A stretch of 64,000 bases of DNA, taken from contig NZ_KI543236.1 in assembly GCF_000496835.1 (NCBI RefSeq), forward strand, positions 583,636 to 647,635. The letters run 5' to 3'. Both the position numbers and the translations under genes were made by a program. Source of the stretch: Thalassobacillus devorans MSP14 (GTDB taxonomy: Bacteria; Bacillota; Bacilli; Bacillales; Halobacillaceae). Of the stretch, positions 59,808 to 64,000 are shown in pieces; position 1 is the stretch's first letter, and each line of letters starts with the position of its first letter. The notes beneath the pieces were generated by a model. The model had not been told where the DNA came from. It did no database searches and saw only the letters and a program-made list of their open reading frames with translations.

Positions 59808-61730
59808 ATGGCGCAATCAAATATTAAAGTTGCGGTACAGAAGTTTGGTAACTTCCTAAGTTCGATGGTTTTGCCGAACATTGGAGCTTTCATTGCGTGG
59901 GGATTGATCACGGCATTATTTATTCCAACTGGTTTCTTCCCAAATGAAAACCTTGCTGAATTAGTAGGCCCGATGGTTACCTATCTGTTGCCGCTGTTAA
60001 TCGGTTATACAGGAGGTAAGCTGGTTCATGACCAACGTGGCGGTGTCGTAGGTGCGATTGCAACGATGGGTGTGATCGTCGGTGCTCCTGATACGCCTAT
60101 GTTTATGGGTGCTATGGTCATGGGACCGCTTGGGGCCTTCGTCATAAAGAAATTCGACCAGGCGATTGATGGAAAAATCAGATCTGGATTCGAGATGCTT
60201 GTTAACAACTTCTCTGCTGGGATCATAGGTGGCATTCTTGCGATTCTTGCCTACTTAGGCGTAGGACCGGCGGTTGAAGGTTTTACCGATATCCTTGTGG
60301 TTGGTGTCGACTGGTTAATCGGTGCTGGATTACTTCCTCTGACCAGTATTCTGATTGAACCCGCAAAAATTCTTTTCTTAAATAACGCAATCAATCATGG
60401 GGTTCTGTCACCAATCGGTCTGGATCAGGCGCAAGAAACTGGTAAGTCGATCCTTTTCCTTCTAGAGGCTAACCCGGGACCAGGTCTTGGTGTATTGTTG
60501 GCTTTCATGTTGTTTGGAAGAGGAGCAGCAAAACAGTCAGCCCCAGGTGCAGCGCTTATTCACTTTCTTGGTGGGATTCACGAAATTTACTTCCCTTATG
60601 TACTAATGAGACCTATGCTGATTCTGTCGGTGATTCTTGGTGGAATGAGTGGTGTTTTCACACTGGTACTTTTAGGTGGAGGGCTTGGTGCTCCTGCATC
60701 TCCAGGTAGTATCCTGGCGATTTCAGCTGTTACTCCTCCTCAGCCAATGGTTTATGTAGCAAACTTTGCAGCGGTTATTGTAGCTACAGCTGTTTCCTTC
60801 ATCGTTTCTGCTGTCGTCCTTAAAACCGGCAAGCAACAGGATGAGGATATCAATGAAGCGACTCAGAAGATGGAACAAATGAAAGGTAAGAAAAGCTCGG
60901 TTGCCGGAAATGTGGCTGAAAAAGAAACAACCGGTCATAACGGTGAATTCCCACAGGAAGTCAACAAGATTATTTTTGCCTGTGATGCCGGAATGGGATC
61001 GAGTGCTATGGGTGCATCCCTGTTGAAAAAGAAAGTAAAAGAAGCTGATCTTGATGTATCGGTAACTAATACAGCGATCAGTAATATTCCGGAGGATACG
61101 GATATCGTCATTACGCAGGAAGAATTAACCCCTCGCGCGAAGGGCAAAATGCCGAATGCTTATCATATTTCTGTAGATAACTTCTTATCAAGCCCTGAGT
61201 ATGATAAGTTGATCGCGAGTCTCCAAAATAAAATAACAGAAGAGCAGGCAGAACTTGTAGAGGAATCCGAAAAAGAAACGGGAACCGTAGATCCTGCCGA
61301 AGATGATGATTTATTGCTGGAAGAAAACATCTTTATCGGGAAGGATTTTTCTACAAAAGAAGAAGCGATCCGTTTTGCGGGAGAGGCGTTAGTCAAAGCC
61401 GGTTATGTAAAAGGCAGCTATGTCGATGCGATGGTAGAACGGGAAGAAATCACCTCCACTTATATGGGCAATAATGTAGCAATTCCCCATGGGACAGAAG
61501 AAGCAAAGAAAGCCGTACTCAAATCCGGATTTACGGTTATCCAAGTGCCAAATGGGGTTGATTTCGACGGAGAGCAAGCCAAAATGATTTTTGGTATCGC
61601 CGGAAAAGATGGCACACACCTGGAAATCCTCTCAGGCATTGCAGTAATCTGTTCTGAACAGGAAAATGTCGACCAGATGGTTCAGGCAACGACTGCAAAA
61701 GAAATTAAGGACATCATTAACAGCAAATAA
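59808..61730 (+). CDS. mtlA: Mannitol PTS transporter, fused EIICBA
   Basis: 640 residues. EIIC membrane domain (about 1-345, KFGNFLSSMVLPNIGAFIAW), EIIB (about 385-475, phosphorylated Cys392 in FACDAGMGSSAMG) and EIIA (about 500-640, His561 in VAIPHGT). This matches the length and domain order of E. coli MtlA, while B. subtilis and Geobacillus encode EIIA separately as mtlF. It imports mannitol as mannitol 1-phosphate. ATG at 59808 follows GAAAGGAAGAGTATA. Confidence 0.92.
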   Translation: MAQSNIKVAVQKFGNFLSSMVLPNIGAFIAWGLITALFIPTGFFPNENLAELVGPMVTYLLPLLIGYTGGKLVHDQRGGVVGAIATMGVIVGAPDTPMFMGAMVMGPLGAFVIKKFDQAIDGKIRSGFEMLVNNFSAGIIGGILAILAYLGVGPAVEGFTDILVVGVDWLIGAGLLPLTSILIEPAKILFLNNAINHGVLSPIGLDQAQETGKSILFLLEANPGPGLGVLLAFMLFGRGAAKQSAPGAALIHFLGGIHEIYFPYVLMRPMLILSVILGGMSGVFTLVLLGGGLGAPASPGSILAISAVTPPQPMVYVANFAAVIVATAVSFIVSAVVLKTGKQQDEDINEATQKMEQMKGKKSSVAGNVAEKETTGHNGEFPQEVNKIIFACDAGMGSSAMGASLLKKKVKEADLDVSVTNTAISNIPEDTDIVITQEELTPRAKGKMPNAYHISVDNFLSSPEYDKLIASLQNKITEEQAELVEESEKETGTVDPAEDDDLLLEENIFIGKDFSTKEEAIRFAGEALVKAGYVKGSYVDAMVEREEITSTYMGNNVAIPHGTEEAKKAVLKSGFTVIQVPNGVDFDGEQAKMIFGIAGKDGTHLEILSGIAVICSEQENVDQMVQATTAKEIKDIINSK

Positions 61731-61738
61731 TTGTGGTT

Positions 61739-61766
61739 AGAAAGGCGGGATGATTCCTGCCTTTCT
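61739..61766 (+). terminator. Hairpin between mtlA and mtlR
   Basis: AGAAAGGCGGGA and TCCTGCCTTTCT pair in 11 of 12 positions. There is no T run, so partial termination or RNA stabilisation is more likely than full stop. Confidence 0.5.
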
Positions 61767-61829
61767 GCTGTTGCTTCCATGCTTTTTCTCTTAAAAGAGG
61801 GACATCAAAAAATGAAATGAGTGAGATGC

Positions 61830-63923
61830 ATGTTTATTACCTCAAGGGAAAAATCCATCATTGATTTAATTGTCCGAACGTCGGGGAATCATACGGTTCA
61901 CTCTCTTTCTTCGTACCTGAATGTGAGCGTGAGAACGATTCAAAGAGACCTGAAATCAATTGATAAGGTCTTACAGCAATTTGAATTGGAATTGAACCGT
62001 ACTGCGGATGATGGTCTTTTTATCGATGGTAAAAACGAACAGATTTTCAGGCTCATACAGACATTGACCGGTGTCGATCCTACCGATGAAACACCCGAAG
62101 AAAGAAAGCTGAGATTGCTTATTACTTTGCTGCATGAAGGTCCTTTAATAAAAAAACAAGTGCTCGCCAACGAGCTTGGGGTAAGCGGTGCAACATTATC
62201 TACCTATCTGGATGAACTTTCGGACTGGTTAAAAAAATTTTCTATTACCCTTACAAGAAAAAGAGGCGTAGGAGTCGAGCTTATTGCAGATGAAGCGAAT
62301 AAACGGCATGCACTTGCCAGCTACTTCTTAGTCTATTTTTACGAAGAGTTAATCGAAAATTTGTACTTACTGGAACAAGAAGAGGAGAAGAAGGAGAAAA
62401 TACTAGGATATTTTTCTCCGGAATATTTATTAATGATAGACAAGCTGGTTAATCAAAAAATCAATAAAGGGCAAACAAGATTAGCCGATAGTGATTATAT
62501 CGGGCTTATTGTTCATATTTGCCTGACAATCCAGCGGACCCAGAATAATTTTTTGCTGCCAGACAATTATCAGGCAGCAAATGAAGATACAAATGAATTT
62601 CAATTAATCCGAACGATAGGCCGGGAGCTGAAAGAAAATCTTTCGATTCCAATCACCACTAGCGATGCCCATTTTTTAACGATTATTTTAAGAGGTTCAA
62701 AAGTGCACGCTACTGATGTCGTATATTATGACAGTGTACTGCTCGGAAAATTGATTAAAAATGTCATCAAGGATGTTTCTTCGATGCTGCATGTGGATTT
62801 ATCCGATGACTTTTCTTTATTTCAAGGATTATTGGCACATATGGAGCCATCGATATTTCGCTTGAAACAACAACTGGAGTTATTTAACCCATTGACTGAA
62901 GAAATAAAAAGGAAATATCCGGTCTTATTCATGGCGGTTAAAAAAGCCCTGGAAAAAGAATTTAAGGATATTGATTTTCCCGATGATGAAATTGCCTTTA
63001 TCGTTTTGCACTTTGGTTCAGCGTTGCTGATGCAGGAAGAGAAAGTAAAAATTAAAGCAGTAATCGTCTGCCCTACAGGTATCGGTGCTTCTAAGATGCT
63101 GGCAAGCCGTATTCAAAAAGAACTGGCAGAGATTACAGATGTTGAGATTTTATCGATTAAAGATTTTCAAACAGCAAATCTCGATGACTATGAGCTTGTG
63201 ATTTCCACTGTCAGACTCCCTTTTACGAATATTGACTACATTCTTGTTAGTCCGTTGTTAAGTGAGAAGGACATCGGGTTTATCCAGAGTTACCTGGAGA
63301 ATAACCTGGAAAAGCTGACAAGCAAAAATCACTATTTAAGCCCTGGTGCCCAGCAGGATACCTCGCCTAAAACAGAAACAAAACAGCAGGATGTAAAGAG
63401 TCTCTTGCAGGAAATAAAAGACGTTCAATCCAGTATGGATGCCATCCTGAAGAACCTGAGTGTATACCGAAAGCAGAGAGATGGAAATCACTGGGATGTT
63501 TTAGGGCAAATGGTGGAACAGGCGGAACAGGAGGGGCTTCTCACAGATGCTCCTAATGTCATGCACCAGCTTACAGAAAGAGAGCGGAAAGGCGGACTAG
63601 GTATCCCAAATACGAATATGGGTCTCTTTCATTGTCGTGATGAAGGTATCCATGAGCTTATCTTCCGAGTATCCCACTTAGAGCAGCCCTGTGAGATCAA
63701 GGGGATGGATGGCCAGCCCATGCAAATGAAGAACCTCCTTTTAATGCTGGCTCCTGAAAACTTGAGTAACCGGGAACAGGAAATCCTGAGTCTCATCAGT
63801 ACCAGCTTGATAGAAAGTGATGTGGCCATGATGATCTTCTCTTCTTCTAATGAAGCGATGATTCGAAAAAAGCTGGAAGATTTATTTCTGGTCTATCTAA
63901 AAAATAATTTGATAAAGGAATGA
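61830..63923 (+). CDS. mtlR: Mannitol operon activator MtlR (PRD-containing)
   Basis: 697 residues. The order is HTH domain (REKSIIDLIVRTSGNHTVHS, VSVRTIQRDLKSIDK), a second Mga-like HTH (VLANELGVSGATLSTYLDEL), two PRD domains (about 195-400), an EIIB-like domain with Cys in VIVCPTGIGASKML, and an EIIA-like domain (NTNMGLFHC; phosphoacceptor His in FHCRDEG). As in Geobacillus MtlR, phosphorylation by HPr and EIIA/EIIB-Mtl tunes it to mannitol and carbon status. Start ATG 61830. Confidence 0.9.
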   Translation: MFITSREKSIIDLIVRTSGNHTVHSLSSYLNVSVRTIQRDLKSIDKVLQQFELELNRTADDGLFIDGKNEQIFRLIQTLTGVDPTDETPEERKLRLLITLLHEGPLIKKQVLANELGVSGATLSTYLDELSDWLKKFSITLTRKRGVGVELIADEANKRHALASYFLVYFYEELIENLYLLEQEEEKKEKILGYFSPEYLLMIDKLVNQKINKGQTRLADSDYIGLIVHICLTIQRTQNNFLLPDNYQAANEDTNEFQLIRTIGRELKENLSIPITTSDAHFLTIILRGSKVHATDVVYYDSVLLGKLIKNVIKDVSSMLHVDLSDDFSLFQGLLAHMEPSIFRLKQQLELFNPLTEEIKRKYPVLFMAVKKALEKEFKDIDFPDDEIAFIVLHFGSALLMQEEKVKIKAVIVCPTGIGASKMLASRIQKELAEITDVEILSIKDFQTANLDDYELVISTVRLPFTNIDYILVSPLLSEKDIGFIQSYLENNLEKLTSKNHYLSPGAQQDTSPKTETKQQDVKSLLQEIKDVQSSMDAILKNLSVYRKQRDGNHWDVLGQMVEQAEQEGLLTDAPNVMHQLTERERKGGLGIPNTNMGLFHCRDEGIHELIFRVSHLEQPCEIKGMDGQPMQMKNLLLMLAPENLSNREQEILSLISTSLIESDVAMMIFSSSNEAMIRKKLEDLFLVYLKNNLIKE

Positions 63924-63925
63924 TG

Positions 63926-64000
63926 ATGGTGAAGCAAACGGTTCATTTTGGAGCAGGAAACATTGGCAGAGGTTTTATAGGCGCGCTATTTTCCCAATCT
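63926..64000 (+). CDS. mtlD: Mannitol-1-phosphate 5-dehydrogenase, 5' part
   Basis: 25 codons before the window ends. The NAD-binding start TVHFGAGNIGRGFIG is the signature of MtlD, which oxidises mannitol 1-phosphate to fructose 6-phosphate. AAAGGA lies six bases before ATG 63926. ATG 63923 and GTG 63929 are alternatives. Truncated by the window edge, not damaged. Confidence 0.9.
   Translation, partial: MVKQTVHFGAGNIGRGFIGALFSQS

Overview
The window reads as chromosomal DNA of an endospore-forming, low-to-moderate GC Firmicute of the Bacillaceae type, probably a salt-tolerant genus related to Halobacillus or Virgibacillus. The evidence is strong AGGAGG-type ribosome sites, frequent TTG and GTG starts, intrinsic terminators, a gerA-type spore germinant receptor operon, B. 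subtilis-like catDE and gudB genes, and genes that import carnitine and convert it to the osmoprotectant glycine betaine. The genus is inference. No rRNA, tRNA, CRISPR array, complete insertion sequence or prophage was seen.

Layout. 0-13 kb: an esterase, a MarR regulator with its own operator, an acetolactate synthase-like ThDP enzyme coupled to an aldehyde dehydrogenase, glutamate dehydrogenase, VOC proteins, a cyclase-family hydrolase, and an ECF sigma factor overlapping a DUF4179 gene. 13-34 kb: an accessory-looking stretch of small membrane proteins, a lipoprotein, VOC, GNAT, DHFR-like and DUF genes, several gene remnants, and three families of short interspersed repeats. It also holds an ECF41-type sigma factor with an FAD oxidoreductase, and a GC-rich DUF899 gene that looks acquired. 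34-39 kb: the germinant receptor operon in the order A-C-D-B. 39-43 kb: a GntR regulator convergent with brnQ and sharing an operator word with its promoter, a MarR protein, a CarD-family regulator and an RDD protein. 43-50 kb: catalase, a CodA-like amidohydrolase, and a catR / catD-catE cluster for catechol and quinone stress. 50-57 kb: a second brnQ divergent from a TetR regulator, then a BCCT transporter divergent from a three-gene L-carnitine degradation operon. 57-64 kb: a vanadium-haloperoxidase/PAP2 protein, a Bcr/CflA efflux pump, and the mannitol operon mtlA-mtlR-mtlD, with mtlD cut by the window end.

How the parts work together. The BCCT carrier probably imports carnitine or betaine. 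L-carnitine dehydrogenase, a BKACE-family cleavage enzyme and a hotdog thioesterase then convert carnitine to 3-dehydrocarnitine, betainyl-CoA and glycine betaine. Both divergent promoters of this module carry nearly the same operator between the -35 and -10 boxes, which I regard as the most useful regulatory observation here. Other regulator-target pairs readable from DNA are GntR with brnQ, CatR with catD, an ECF41 sigma factor with the oxidoreductase, and a repressor of unknown identity at the carD promoter.
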